From the NCBI RefSeq assembly GCF_001457475.1, contig NZ_LN831029.1, forward strand, positions 4,526,001 through 4,590,000: a stretch of DNA of 64,000 nucleotides. The letters run 5' to 3'. The notes under the pieces are model-generated. The model saw only the letters and a program-made list of their open reading frames with translations, did not search any database and was not told the origin of the DNA. Both the position numbers and the translations under genes were made by a program. This DNA comes from Achromobacter xylosoxidans. Its GTDB lineage: Bacteria; Pseudomonadota; Gammaproteobacteria; Burkholderiales; Burkholderiaceae_B. Shown in pieces: positions 43,856-52,968 of this stretch. Each line of letters begins with the position of its first letter. Positions within the stretch are counted from its first letter, which is position 1.

Positions 43856-44851
43856 CTAAGGCATGTCGCGGATCCCCGCCTGCTGAACGATCGTGGTCCA
43901 GCGCTCCTCTTCGTCCTTGACATAACTGCCCAGCGCCTGCGGCGTCCCCACCTCGGCAACCAGCCCCTCCAATTGCAGCGCCGCCTGGAAATCCGCATTT
44001 GCCGACACCGTCTTGATGGCGCCATTCAAGCGATCGATGACGTCCTTGGGCGTCCCCTCGGGCACGAACACGCCATACCAGCTGTCGACGAAATACCCCG
44101 GCACCCCCGACTCCGCCACCGTCGGCACGCCCGGATAGGATGGCGAGCGATCCTTGGTCGTCACCGCCAGCGCGCGCAACTGGCCGTTCTTGATCTGGCC
44201 GCTGACACTGGCCGAGGTCGAGAAGATCATATCGATCTGCCCGCCCATCAAGTCGTTGATGCCCGGTCCCGCGCCCTTGTAGGGCACATGCAGGATATCC
44301 ACCTTGCCCAGGCTCTTGAACATTTCCCCGGCCAGGTGCGCGGACGTGCCGTTGCCATAGGACCCGAAGGTCAGCTTGCCGGGATGGGCGCGGGCATACG
44401 CCAGGATGTCCTGCACGCTCTTGAACCTGGACTTCGGCGACACCACCAGCACGTTGGGCGACTTGCCGATCAGCGCGACCGGCGCGAACGCCTTGTCGGT
44501 GTCATAGGGCAGCTTCTTGTGGATGGCGGGATTCACGGCATGCGCGAAGGTCGCCATCAACAGGCTATAGCCGTCCGCCGGGCTTTTGGCCACGTTCTCG
44601 GTGCCTATGATCGTGCTGCCGCCCGGCCGGTTCTCGACAATGACGGATTGGCCCAGCGCATCGGTCAGGCCCTTGGCCAACTGGCGCGCGATGATATCGG
44701 TGCCGCCGCCCGGCGTGAACGGCACGACGATGCGCAGCGGCCGCTCCGGAAAGGCGGCCCGCGCCAGCAAGGGCATCGCCATCGCAGTCAGCGCCGCCAA
44801 CGCGGCGGCAAGCCCCTTGGCGCCGCGCGCCCGGATCCATTGGTTCTTCAT
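43856..44851 (-). CDS. Bug/TctC-family periplasmic solute receptor 2
   Basis: 331 aa. Signal peptide to about residue 32 (LLARAAF), PLRIVVPFTPGGGTDIIARQ, VIVENRPGGSTIIG, ADGYSLLMATFAHAVNPAIH, ILHVPYKGAGPGINDLMGGQ. ATG 44851 has AGGAGAC 6 nt upstream. It follows the CoA ligase gene by 104 nt on the same strand and may bring in the acid that the hydratase and ligase work on. Confidence 0.93.
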   Translation of the reverse strand: MKNQWIRARGAKGLAAALAALTAMAMPLLARAAFPERPLRIVVPFTPGGGTDIIARQLAKGLTDALGQSVIVENRPGGSTIIGTENVAKSPADGYSLLMATFAHAVNPAIHKKLPYDTDKAFAPVALIGKSPNVLVVSPKSRFKSVQDILAYARAHPGKLTFGSYGNGTSAHLAGEMFKSLGKVDILHVPYKGAGPGINDLMGGQIDMIFSTSASVSGQIKNGQLRALAVTTKDRSPSYPGVPTVAESGVPGYFVDSWYGVFVPEGTPKDVIDRLNGAIKTVSANADFQAALQLEGLVAEVGTPQALGSYVKDEEERWTTIVQQAGIRDMP

Positions 44852-44955
44852 GATTTGTCTCCTGGTATTGTCCAGCGCCGATCTGCTCGCGGCGCCTTGA
44901 AAAAGTGTAGGGATGCCAGGGCCGCCTGCCATCCCGCCAATTCCATCCATCGAAA

Positions 44956-47058
44956 TCAGGCCGCGCCCGCGCCGATGATCGCAATGGCGTCGGCCGCGCG
45001 GACGCCCTGACCGAGCGGCCTGACGAACAGCGGGTTGATCTCGGCCTCGACCAGCCGGTCGCCCAGGGCTTGCGCCATCCGCGCAAACGCGAGCACGGCG
45101 TCGACCAGGGCGGGCACATCGGCGCGGTCACGCCCCCGGTAGCCATCGAGCAACGGCCAGGTCTTCAGCCGCCGCAGGGCGGCCTCGACCTGCCATGCCG
45201 TCAGGGCCGCGCCATCCTCGGGCAGCAGCAACAGCGTGGTGTCACGGATCAGCTCGGCCACCACGCCGCCCATTCCCAGCAGAATCGCCGTGCCAAGCGG
45301 ATCGCGATGAACGCCCAGGATGACTTCGGCCGCTCCCGCCACCATCTCCTGCACCAGGAACGCCTCGGCCACCCGCCCCGTGTGGCGCTGCACGTCCGCG
45401 GCCATCCGCCGCAGGCGCGGCCCGATCTCGTCGGGCGTCAGATTGACCGCCACCCCGCCGACCTCGCTCTTGTGCAGAATGTCGCCGGACAGCAACTTCA
45501 GAACCACGCGCGGTCCCAATTGCCTGGCGGCCTCGACCGCCTCGGCCGGTGAACGCACCGCGATCTCGCGCACGCCGGGCACGCCAAACCGCGCGAACAG
45601 GGCTTTGGCCTGGGCTTCGTCCAGGGAGCCGTGCTCGGGGCACGACACCGGCGCCGGCGACGGCGCCGTGGAGTCGGCCGCGGGCGGCCGCGCCGGCGCG
45701 TGGACCCGCCACATCGCCGCCAGTGCCGCACTGACGCTTTCCGGGGACTGGAACGCGGCAATCCCCTGGCGACTGAGCAACTCGGCCGCCCGCGGCGCAT
45801 GCGGACTGATATAGGCCACCACGGGTTTGGCGCCGGGAACAAGCGCATCCCTCAACGCATTGGCCAGCAACTCCGGCTGGGCGACAGCGGAGGATCCCGC
45901 GATGGCGACGAGCGCGTCATACCCGTCGCTCTCGAGGACGGCGCGCACGGCGCCGCGCAGCACATCGGGCTGCAGGCCGGCCAGCGTCACGTCGATGGGA
46001 TTGCGGTCCAGCGCCGCGTGCTCGCCCGTCTGCAGCGCCCGCAGGGCCGCGCCGGTGGGCGCGTCGGGCGCGGGCAGTTCGAAGCCCGCCAACCCAAGGC
46101 AGTCGGCCACCAGCGTGCCGGCCCCGCCCGTCGACGTCAGGACGGCGATACGGCGCCCCGCCAGCCGGCTCCCGCTCGCCAGCGCCGCCGGAATATCGAG
46201 CAGATCGGAAAACGCCTGCGCGCGGATGATGCCGGCTTCCTCGAACAGCGCGTCATACATGGCGTCGGCCCCCGCCAGCGCGCCGGTGTGCGACGCCGCG
46301 GCCTGCGCGCCCGAGTCGGAACGGCCTATCTTGAAGGCCACGATCGGCTTGCCGGCCCGGATCGCCTTGCGCGCCGCGGCGCGAAACGCGGCGGGGTGGC
46401 GGATGGTCTCGACATAGAGCGCAATCACCCGGGTCGCCGGATCATCGGCCAGCGCGCCGATGAAATCCGCCAGGTCCAGGTCGACTTCGTTGCTGGTGGA
46501 GATCAGCTTGGAAAATCCGATGCCGCGGGCGGTGGCGCGCGACAGCAGCGCGCCCAGAATCCCCCCGCTCTGCGATACCAGCCCGATCCCGCCGCCGACC
46601 AGCTGATCCGCCGCCAGGGCGCCGCTGGCCGACAACGTGATGCGGTCGGTCAGGTTGACCAGCCCGATCGTGTTCGGCCCCAGGATCCGCATCGCGCCGG
46701 CGGCGTCGCGCAGTTCGCGTTGCCGCCGCGCGCCCTCCTCGCCGGTCTCCGAATAGCCGCTGGCCAGGACGATGGCGGCGCCCGCGCCGATCCCGGCCAG
46801 TTCACGGATGGCCTGCTGGGTGCGTTGCGCGCCGAGCAGCACGATGGCCACGTCGGGCGCTTCCGGCAACGACCGTACATCGGGGTAGCAGCGCAGGCCC
46901 TCGATCTCGGCCGCCTTCGGGTTGACGGGATAGATGCGCCCGTCAAAGCCATGCTTGCGCAGATAGGCGATCGGCCTGCCCGCCGTCTTGGCCGGATCGG
47001 CCGACGCGCCCACCACCGCCACGCTGCGGGGCCGCAGCAATTGCCATACGCGGTTCAT
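44956..47058 (-). CDS. Acetate-CoA ligase (NDP-forming)-like acyl-CoA synthetase
   Basis: 700 aa fusion of the alpha and beta halves of NDP-forming acyl-CoA synthetases. N-terminal CoA-binding Rossmann domain (SVAVVGASADPAKTAGRPIA), succinyl-CoA-ligase-like domains with the SHTGALAG loop carrying the phosphohistidine, and an ATP-grasp domain in the last 230 residues (GPRVVLKLLSGDILHKSEVG, DPLGTAILLGMGGVVAELIR, VEAEINPLFV). It overlaps the enoyl-CoA hydratase stop by 4 nt (ATGA). It would activate a carboxylic acid to its CoA ester, feeding the hydratase; the natural acid is unknown. Confidence 0.9.
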   Translation of the reverse strand: MNRVWQLLRPRSVAVVGASADPAKTAGRPIAYLRKHGFDGRIYPVNPKAAEIEGLRCYPDVRSLPEAPDVAIVLLGAQRTQQAIRELAGIGAGAAIVLASGYSETGEEGARRQRELRDAAGAMRILGPNTIGLVNLTDRITLSASGALAADQLVGGGIGLVSQSGGILGALLSRATARGIGFSKLISTSNEVDLDLADFIGALADDPATRVIALYVETIRHPAAFRAAARKAIRAGKPIVAFKIGRSDSGAQAAASHTGALAGADAMYDALFEEAGIIRAQAFSDLLDIPAALASGSRLAGRRIAVLTSTGGAGTLVADCLGLAGFELPAPDAPTGAALRALQTGEHAALDRNPIDVTLAGLQPDVLRGAVRAVLESDGYDALVAIAGSSAVAQPELLANALRDALVPGAKPVVAYISPHAPRAAELLSRQGIAAFQSPESVSAALAAMWRVHAPARPPAADSTAPSPAPVSCPEHGSLDEAQAKALFARFGVPGVREIAVRSPAEAVEAARQLGPRVVLKLLSGDILHKSEVGGVAVNLTPDEIGPRLRRMAADVQRHTGRVAEAFLVQEMVAGAAEVILGVHRDPLGTAILLGMGGVVAELIRDTTLLLLPEDGAALTAWQVEAALRRLKTWPLLDGYRGRDRADVPALVDAVLAFARMAQALGDRLVEAEINPLFVRPLGQGVRAADAIAIIGAGAA

Positions 47059-47861
47059 CGGGCCTGCTCCCTGGCCTGCGCCATGCCGGCCAGGAACGCC
47101 GCCACCGACTCACGGTGTTCGGTGCTGGTATAGCAGATACCCTGCGCCTGGCTGCCCATGGCGAACACCTGGTCGGCCGACAGTTCGGAACTCTGATCCA
47201 GGATGGACTTGCCAAGCGCGAGCGCCGTGGCCGAGCCCCGGGACAGTTCGGCGGCCCAGCCCTGGGCCATGGCCAGTTCGTCTCCTGGCCGCGCCAGCCG
47301 GTCGGCAATGCCCAGCTTCAGCGCTTCGTCCGCCGACACCCTGCGGCCCGAGTAGATCAACTCCTTGGCGCGCGCCAGGCCGACGCGGCGCGGCAGGAAA
47401 TACATGCCGCCGCCGTCGGGGATCAGGCCTCGCGCGATGTAGCTCCAGGCAAAGGAGGCCTGCTCGGACGCCACGATGAAATCACAGCTCAACGCCGTGT
47501 CCGCGCCCAGGCCGGCCGCCGCGCCGTTCACGGCGGCGATGGTGGGCTTGGGCATGTGGTACAGCAGGCTGACGGCGTGATGGACCCGCTGCTGCCGCGA
47601 CCACCCGTTGAACGCCACCTCGCCGGCAGGCGCCTCGATGCGACGCTGCATGCCGGCGATGTCACCGCCGGCGCAGAACCCCTTTCCCGCCCCCGTCAGC
47701 ACCAATGCCCGGACGGCGCGGTCCTGCGCCACCGCCTCCAGCGCGTGGATCAGTTCGGTGCGCATGGCATCGCTGATCGCATTGCGTTTTTCGGGCCGGT
47801 TCAGCGTCAGCGTCGCCACCCCTTCATGTCGTTGCAGTGTGATGAATTCGTAGTCCGCCAT
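47055..47861 (-). CDS. Enoyl-CoA hydratase/isomerase family protein
   Basis: 268 aa crotonase. LNRPEKRNAISDAMRTELIH, the oxyanion-hole segment GFCAGGDIAGMQ near residue 65 and AAVNGAAAGLGADTALSCDF near 108 are canonical. The second catalytic position reads IPDGGGMYFLPRRVGLARAK, with Asp where classical hydratases have Glu, so the reaction may be something other than hydration. First gene of the hydratase-ligase-Bug operon, divergent from an IclR regulator. Confidence 0.9.
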   Translation of the reverse strand: MADYEFITLQRHEGVATLTLNRPEKRNAISDAMRTELIHALEAVAQDRAVRALVLTGAGKGFCAGGDIAGMQRRIEAPAGEVAFNGWSRQQRVHHAVSLLYHMPKPTIAAVNGAAAGLGADTALSCDFIVASEQASFAWSYIARGLIPDGGGMYFLPRRVGLARAKELIYSGRRVSADEALKLGIADRLARPGDELAMAQGWAAELSRGSATALALGKSILDQSSELSADQVFAMGSQAQGICYTSTEHRESVAAFLAGMAQAREQAR

Positions 47862-47963
47862 CGTCTCGCTCCGTTGCTGTTCGATCGGTCCTGCCCGGCG
47901 GGGCAGCTTTCTTCTGGCATGACGACACGGTAGGCGCTACATTGGGGGGCTGGCACGCCCCTA

Positions 47964-47981
47964 TTTCCATAGAGTGGAATT
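47964..47981 (+). promoter_or_regulatory. IclR-type operator-like palindrome
   Basis: TTCCA-TAGAG-TGGAA, extended by flanking A/T, ends about 3 nt before the IclR ATG and lies over its ribosome site. TTCCA/TGGAA palindromes are common for IclR-family proteins, so it is a likely autoregulatory site. Confidence 0.5.
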
Positions 47982-47983
47982 GA

Positions 47984-48799
47984 ATGACCGCAAGACAGCC
48001 CGCCCGACCGCCCACCGACAGGCGCCCGCGCTTTGATGGCGTCAGCCAGAACCGGTCGCTCGAGCGCGGGCTGGAAATCCTGCGCGCGTTCAGGCCCGGC
48101 ACCGACCTGCTCGGCAACGGCGAACTGGCCGAACGCACCGGCCTGTCCGCGGCAACGGTCAGCCGCCTGACCCAGACCCTGGTGACCAGCGGCTTCCTGG
48201 AACACGATCGGCGCGCGCGCGCCTACCGCCTGGCCGCGCCGGTACTCAGCCTGGGGCACGCGATGCGCGCGGCCTCGCCGGTTTTACGGACCGCGACACC
48301 GCTGATGCGCGAGCTGTCGCTCAAGCGCCACGTCAACGTGGGCCTGGCCAGCGCCGACCGCGCCGAAATGGTCTACCTGGAATCGATCCGCTACAACCGC
48401 AAGGCCTCGCTGCGCACCGTCGTCGCCGGCCAGCGCGTGCCGATCGAACTGACCTCGCTGGGACGCGCCTACCTCGCCACGCTGGACGGCGCGGCGCGCG
48501 GCGAACTGCTGGCGCGGATCATGCACGGCTACCGCAGCGCCTCCTGGAAGCCGATCCGCCTGGACATCGAGCGCGCGATCGCCAAGGTGTCGACCCGGGG
48601 CTATTGCGCGGCCTCGTGGCAACCGGGCGTCATCGCGCTCGCGACGCCGTTGGAAGGTATCGGCGGCCCGGCCCTGGCATTGAACCTGAGCCTGGCCACC
48701 GACGAGCCGCTTGCCGCCGTGGAACAACGCCATGCACCGGCCTTGCTGGCCTTGAAGGCGCGCATCCTGCATGAACTGGCGGTCGGGATCGAAGATTGA
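47984..48799 (+). CDS. IclR-family transcriptional regulator
   Basis: 271 aa. Winged-helix domain at about residues 22-85 (VSQNRSLERGLEILRAFRPG, LAERTGLSAATVSRLTQTLV) and an effector-binding domain to the end (HVNVGLASADRAEMVYLESI, VVAGQRVPIELTSLGRAYLA, GVIALATPLEGIGGPALALN). It is divergent from the hydratase-ligase-Bug operon with a 122-bp gap and a palindrome before its start, so it likely controls that operon and itself in response to an acid or CoA ester. Confidence 0.9.
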   Translation: MTARQPARPPTDRRPRFDGVSQNRSLERGLEILRAFRPGTDLLGNGELAERTGLSAATVSRLTQTLVTSGFLEHDRRARAYRLAAPVLSLGHAMRAASPVLRTATPLMRELSLKRHVNVGLASADRAEMVYLESIRYNRKASLRTVVAGQRVPIELTSLGRAYLATLDGAARGELLARIMHGYRSASWKPIRLDIERAIAKVSTRGYCAASWQPGVIALATPLEGIGGPALALNLSLATDEPLAAVEQRHAPALLALKARILHELAVGIED

Positions 48800-48859
48800 C
48801 GCGGCCTCATCCGGTAAGAGGCTCCCGCCGCGCCCGCATGGCGACTTTGGCGCCGGCCG

Positions 48860-49189
48860 CTACCCCATTTTTTCGCACGCCTGCGCGCAGCGCTTGCAGG
48901 CTTGCTCACACTCCGCCATGTCACTCACGCCGGCGCAGCTTTGCGCGCAGGCGCGGCAGATTTCGGCGCATGCGGCGCAGACTCTGCCATGCTGCTCGAT
49001 GCCGATGAGCATCGTGTGGGCGGCCGTCCGGCAGATCTCGGCGCATGCGAGCATCAGGCGAAAATGCCCTGGCTCGACGTGCTCGCCGCCGGCCTCCAGG
49101 CAATGCTGCGACGCGGTCTGCAGGCAGGTCCGATAGCAGTCGAGGCAAAGGCGCGTACACGCCTCGATATCCTTGTCATGTCCAGGCAT
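48860..49189 (-). CDS. Cys-rich four-helix-bundle copper-binding protein (DUF326)
   Basis: 109 aa with cysteines in helical CxxxC or CxxC patterns throughout (CTRLCLDCYRTCLQTASQHC, CAEICR, CAACAEICRACAQSCAG, CKRCAQAC) and several His/Met. The family resembles Csp-type copper-storage bundles. ATG 49189 has a perfect AGGAGG 6 nt upstream. No leader peptide is seen, so a cytosolic form is likely. No copper regulator is adjacent. Confidence 0.88.
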   Translation of the reverse strand: MPGHDKDIEACTRLCLDCYRTCLQTASQHCLEAGGEHVEPGHFRLMLACAEICRTAAHTMLIGIEQHGRVCAACAEICRACAQSCAGVSDMAECEQACKRCAQACEKMG

Positions 49190-49282
49190 GGTGTCCTCCT
49201 TGTGTTTGATCGGGACGAACCTGTCCAGCAAACGCCATGCCGGGGGGCGAGGGCCTGCCTCGCGCGTATTTAGCCGTCAGGA

Positions 49283-50191
49283 TCAGGCCACCGCGCCATC
49301 GCCGGCACCCTCTGCCTGCGTCAGGAAATCGATCACCGCGCGCACGGCGGGTAGCTGGCCACGTTTGTGCGGCGTCAAGATCGTTGTCGTCACGCGGCCG
49401 GCGGTCCAGGCCGGCAAGACCCGCATTAATGTTCCCTCGCTCACGGCCTGCGCCGAGATCGTCCGCGGCAGGCAGACGATGCCGAGTCCCGCCTGCGCGG
49501 CCTGCATCAATGCCGTGGATTCGTCGGCATGCAAGCGCGGGCGCGGCGCGACCTCCACGATGTGGCCGCTCGCGTCGCCCAATCGCCAGGACTTCGTCGC
49601 CATGCCGGCCATCAGTCCGTCGTGATCGCCCAAGGCCTGCGGCGCTTGCGGCGCGCCGCGCTCGGCGACGTAGGACGGCGCGGCCACCAGCGTGATCGGC
49701 TCCTCGGCCATGCGCCGCTGCACCAGGTCCGAGTCCGGCAGCGCCGCGAAATGGCTGCGGATGGCGATGTCGAAGCCCTCTTGCACCAGATCGACGAAGC
49801 GGTCGGTGACGTGCAACTGGATGCGCAGCTTCGGATACCGCCGCGCCAGCACGGGCAGGCGATCCGCGAGCTGAAACTGCGCAACGGGAACCGATGCCGT
49901 GATCCGCACGGTGCCGCTTGGCTCCGCCAGCCGCCGATGCACCACCGTTTCGGCGGCCTGCGCCTCGATCATCACCGCGCGGGCGTGGTCGTACACGTCG
50001 CGCCCGACGTCGGTCAGCGTGAAGCTGCGCGACGTGCGGTGCAGCAGCTGCACGCCAAGCGCTGTTTCCAGCGTCGCAACCCGTTTGCTGACCGTGGACT
50101 TTGGACAGCCGAGCCGCCGGGCGGCCGCGGCGAAACCGCCGCTGTCGACCGCCTGGGCGAAAAAATGCAGATCGTTCAGGTTCAACATCAT
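49283..50191 (-). CDS. LysR-family transcriptional regulator
   Basis: 302 aa. N-terminal winged HTH (LNDLHFFAQAVDSGGFAAAA, CPKSTVSKRVATLETALGVQ) and a periplasmic-binding-type effector domain (VRITASVPVAQFQLADRLPV; FDIAIRSHFAALPDSD; IVCLPRTISAQAVSEGTLMR). It diverges from the GST gene at 50289. The 97-bp gap has an A/T-rich core and a widely spaced GTGGAC/GTCCAC pair that could be its binding region. Confidence 0.92.
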   Translation of the reverse strand: MMLNLNDLHFFAQAVDSGGFAAAARRLGCPKSTVSKRVATLETALGVQLLHRTSRSFTLTDVGRDVYDHARAVMIEAQAAETVVHRRLAEPSGTVRITASVPVAQFQLADRLPVLARRYPKLRIQLHVTDRFVDLVQEGFDIAIRSHFAALPDSDLVQRRMAEEPITLVAAPSYVAERGAPQAPQALGDHDGLMAGMATKSWRLGDASGHIVEVAPRPRLHADESTALMQAAQAGLGIVCLPRTISAQAVSEGTLMRVLPAWTAGRVTTTILTPHKRGQLPAVRAVIDFLTQAEGAGDGAVA

Positions 50192-50288
50192 GGTCTCTAT
50201 TTGTGGACTTTGAGTCGCAATTTATCCATATATTCAATCAATGTCCACGAACGTATATTTCCAGGCGTCAACCAACGGAGCAATGAAA

Positions 50289-51014
50289 ATGAATCCCACA
50301 TCTGGACCGATCCTCGCGGCCGGCTTTCCCCTGGGCAGCTCGGCCGGGCTCGTGACCGCCTTTGAATGGCTGGGCCAGCCTTATCGCATCACCCGGGTGG
50401 ACATGCTGGGCGAGATGCGCTCCGACGCCTACAAGCGCTTGAATGGCCGGGTGGAAACGCCGGTGCTGATCACCGAAGCAGGCCAGGTCATCACCGAAAC
50501 GATGGCGATCGCCCTGTGGCTGGAGGCGCGCGACACCGAAAGACGCATCAGCTTCGAGCCCGGCACGCGGCAGGCCGACCGGCTGCACCAGTACCTGGCC
50601 TTTCTCAACACCGGCTTCACCGGCGCCTTCTATCCCATGTGGGTCGCGCTGGAAGCGCAGGAAGCCACCGAAGGCGAGAAGGAAACCCTGCGCAAGTTCG
50701 GCCGCCAATTCGTCGCCCTGCGGCATGCGCAATTCGAAGCGATGATGGGCGACAGCGACTATCTGCTGGGCGGCCGGCCGACGCTGGCGGACGCGGTGTT
50801 CGCGGCCGTGGCGCGCTGGGCCGACTTCCATCAGGCGATCGAGCCGCGGGACTATCCGCGCATCCTGGAACTGCGCCGGCGCATCGAGGCCGATCCCGCG
50901 TTTCGCTTCGCCTTGGCGATCGAAGACGGCAAGCCGGCGATCGGCAGCGGCGCCATGACGGGCCTGGTCCCGCTCGAACAGGTACTGCGCGATACGGGCG
51001 GCGCCGCGGCGTGA
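50289..51014 (+). CDS. Glutathione S-transferase family protein
   Basis: 241 aa. Thioredoxin-like N-terminal half with FPLGSSAGLVTAFEWLGQPY and the GSH-site stretch ETPVLITEAGQVITETMAIA, then a helical domain (LLGGRPTLADAVFAAVARWA). ATG 50289 is chosen because GGAG is 8 nt upstream; ATG 50283 and 50241 are in frame. Divergent from the LysR gene, so probably its regulated target in a detoxification or redox role. Confidence 0.88.
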   Translation: MNPTSGPILAAGFPLGSSAGLVTAFEWLGQPYRITRVDMLGEMRSDAYKRLNGRVETPVLITEAGQVITETMAIALWLEARDTERRISFEPGTRQADRLHQYLAFLNTGFTGAFYPMWVALEAQEATEGEKETLRKFGRQFVALRHAQFEAMMGDSDYLLGGRPTLADAVFAAVARWADFHQAIEPRDYPRILELRRRIEADPAFRFALAIEDGKPAIGSGAMTGLVPLEQVLRDTGGAAA

Positions 51015-51156
51015 CGCGGACGCGGCGTTATCCGCGCCGAAGCGTGTCAGCGCGCGGGGCGCGGCGCCCAGGTTGCAAATCGAAGCGCCCCTGCCCTGTC
51101 GCCGGGCCTATGCTGGCAGGTCCGGCCCCTGGCGGCCAACCTCCGGAGAAAGCGAT

Positions 51157-51540
51157 ATGTTGGATCATGTCGAATTGCACGTGAGCGACTTCGAACGCAG
51201 CCGCGCCTTCTACCTGCAAGCGCTGGCGGCCTTGGGCCACGTGCCGCGCAAGCAGCTGTCCACCGGCATGGGCTTCGGCGTGGGTCAGGCGGACGACGCC
51301 GGCGACCCGGGCGGCGAATTCTGGATCCACCAGGGCACGCCCAGCACGCCGCGCGTGCATGTAGCGTTTCGCGCCCGCAACCGGGCCGAGGTGGATGCGT
51401 TCCATCGCGCGGCGCTGGCGGCCGGCGGGCGCGACAACGGCGGCCCCGGGCTGCGTCCGCAATACCACCCGCACTATTACGGCGCCTTCATCCTGGATCC
51501 CGACGGCTACAACGTCGAAGCGGTGTGCCATCACGCTTGA
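51157..51540 (+). CDS. VOC/glyoxalase-family protein
   Basis: 127 aa single VOC module. MLDHVELHVSDFERSRAFYL carries the first metal His, and the second half has PRVHVAFRARNRAEVDAFHR and HPHYYGAFILDPDGYNVEAV with the final Glu. CGGAGAA lies about 9 nt before ATG 51157. It could be a dioxygenase- or lyase-type enzyme or a resistance-type binder. A broken copy lies at 43708-43794. Confidence 0.88.
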   Translation: MLDHVELHVSDFERSRAFYLQALAALGHVPRKQLSTGMGFGVGQADDAGDPGGEFWIHQGTPSTPRVHVAFRARNRAEVDAFHRAALAAGGRDNGGPGLRPQYHPHYYGAFILDPDGYNVEAVCHHA

Positions 51541-51594
51541 CAATCCTTGACTGTTGCATGCTGGCGATACATTGCGACACACTGTAATCTTTTT

Positions 51595-51611
51595 CGACAC
51601 AGATTGTGTCG
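51595..51611 (+). promoter_or_regulatory. Perfect palindrome before the diguanylate cyclase gene
   Basis: CGACACA-GAT-TGTGTCG: 7-bp perfect arms with a 3-nt centre, 43 nt before the chosen ATG. A related half (GCGACACAC) lies about 20 nt upstream. It covers an in-frame GTG that could be called a start, which argues for the downstream ATG and for a regulatory site here. Confidence 0.45.
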
Positions 51612-51653
51612 GTCGGGCATGTGCCGGACTGGTTCGTTTCACCTATCCCTGCC

Positions 51654-52895
51654 ATGCCCGCAACCCTTCTCGAGTGGTCCGTGCCCGCGGCGATCCTGAT
51701 GTGCGCAGCCGGCCTCTGCGCCGCGCACTTCATCGGCTTCAACACGCTGCGCTGGGGCGGCGCCCTGGCTTGCCTGGGCGCGGGCTACGCCATCATGCTG
51801 GTGCAGGCCGGCGGGCTGGCGCCGTACAAGCAGGTGGTCGAGGATGCCTTCATCCTGGGCGGTGTCATCCTGGCCTGTCGCGCGCTGCAGGGCCGCCGCG
51901 GCCGCCACGCGCCGCCCTGCTTTGACGTTGCGATCCTGCTAGCCTCGACGGCGATGGTGGTGGTCTCGGTGGTGCTGTTCGCCAGCGCGAAGCTGGAAAC
52001 GTTCTTCGTCCAGGCCTGTTGCGCGCTGGTGACCTGGCGCGCCACGCTGTCCTTCGCCAGGCACGCCGCGACCACCTCGGACAGGGTGCTCACCGCCGCT
52101 TTCCTCTTCATCGCGCTGGTGCTGACGGGCCAGTGCATCCTGTACCTCGCCGCGCCGACGCCCGCGCTCGCGGCGGGAGAATGGCGCACGTCCGTGTGGG
52201 GCATCCTGATCCAGTACACCGGGCTGCTCGGGAGCATCGTGCTGACCTTCGCGGTGTTCATCGCGACGAGCTACGACGCCATAGAGAAATACCGCCGCCA
52301 CGCCCATACCGACGCGCTGACGGGCCTGCTGAACCGGCAGGGCCTGGACAACCTGCTCGCTTCCAGTTCCGCGCGCCCGCTATCGGATGGCCCGACGCCG
52401 ACCGCGCTGATCATGGCCGACATCGACAACTTCAAGCGCATCAACGATAGGTTCGGCCACCCGTTTGGCGACATGGTGCTGGCGCGATTCGGCGCCCTGC
52501 TGCGGCCGCGGGCGCACGCCCAGGCTCATGCCGCCCGCCTGGGCGGAGAAGAATTCCTGCTGCTGCTGCCCGTGGCCGATCTGGCAAGCGCCGCCGCGAT
52601 CGCCGAGGAGATCCGCGCGGATTTCGTCGCGCAGCGCTGGGCGCCGCAGGCTCCCGATTCGCGTTTCACGGCCAGCATGGGGGTGACGCTGGCGCAGGCC
52701 GGCGAGTCTTTCACCAGCGCGCTCCAGCGCGCGGACGACCTGCTCTACGCGGCGAAGCGACGCGGACGCAATTGCACGGTTGCGGGTCACGCGCAGGCGG
52801 ACGCCGGGCCGGGCCTGGCCGCGTTCCGGGACGCGGCGAGTGGAGAAAGCAGCACGCATGACTTTGAAGCCCGCGCCGCCGTCCAGCGTGGGTAA
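51654..52895 (+). CDS. Membrane diguanylate cyclase (GGDEF)
   Basis: About 413 aa from ATG 51654 (an in-frame GTG at 51606 lies in a palindrome). The first 220 residues form several membrane helices with no recognised sensor domain. The GGDEF domain (about 240-400) has DALTGLLNRQGLD, MADIDNFKRINDRFGHPFGD and the active-site LGGEEFLLLLP, so it should make cyclic di-GMP. The RxxD inhibitory site before the motif is absent (HAQAHAAR), which suggests no product feedback. It lies directly before the autotransporter gene, 73 nt away. Confidence 0.9.
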   Translation: MPATLLEWSVPAAILMCAAGLCAAHFIGFNTLRWGGALACLGAGYAIMLVQAGGLAPYKQVVEDAFILGGVILACRALQGRRGRHAPPCFDVAILLASTAMVVVSVVLFASAKLETFFVQACCALVTWRATLSFARHAATTSDRVLTAAFLFIALVLTGQCILYLAAPTPALAAGEWRTSVWGILIQYTGLLGSIVLTFAVFIATSYDAIEKYRRHAHTDALTGLLNRQGLDNLLASSSARPLSDGPTPTALIMADIDNFKRINDRFGHPFGDMVLARFGALLRPRAHAQAHAARLGGEEFLLLLPVADLASAAAIAEEIRADFVAQRWAPQAPDSRFTASMGVTLAQAGESFTSALQRADDLLYAAKRRGRNCTVAGHAQADAGPGLAAFRDAASGESSTHDFEARAAVQRG

Positions 52896-52968
52896 ACACC
52901 TATAAAAAAACCGTGTCGGATGCCGTACTGCTCGCGTGCGGCGCGCAATCTACCTGGGAGGATGTGTC

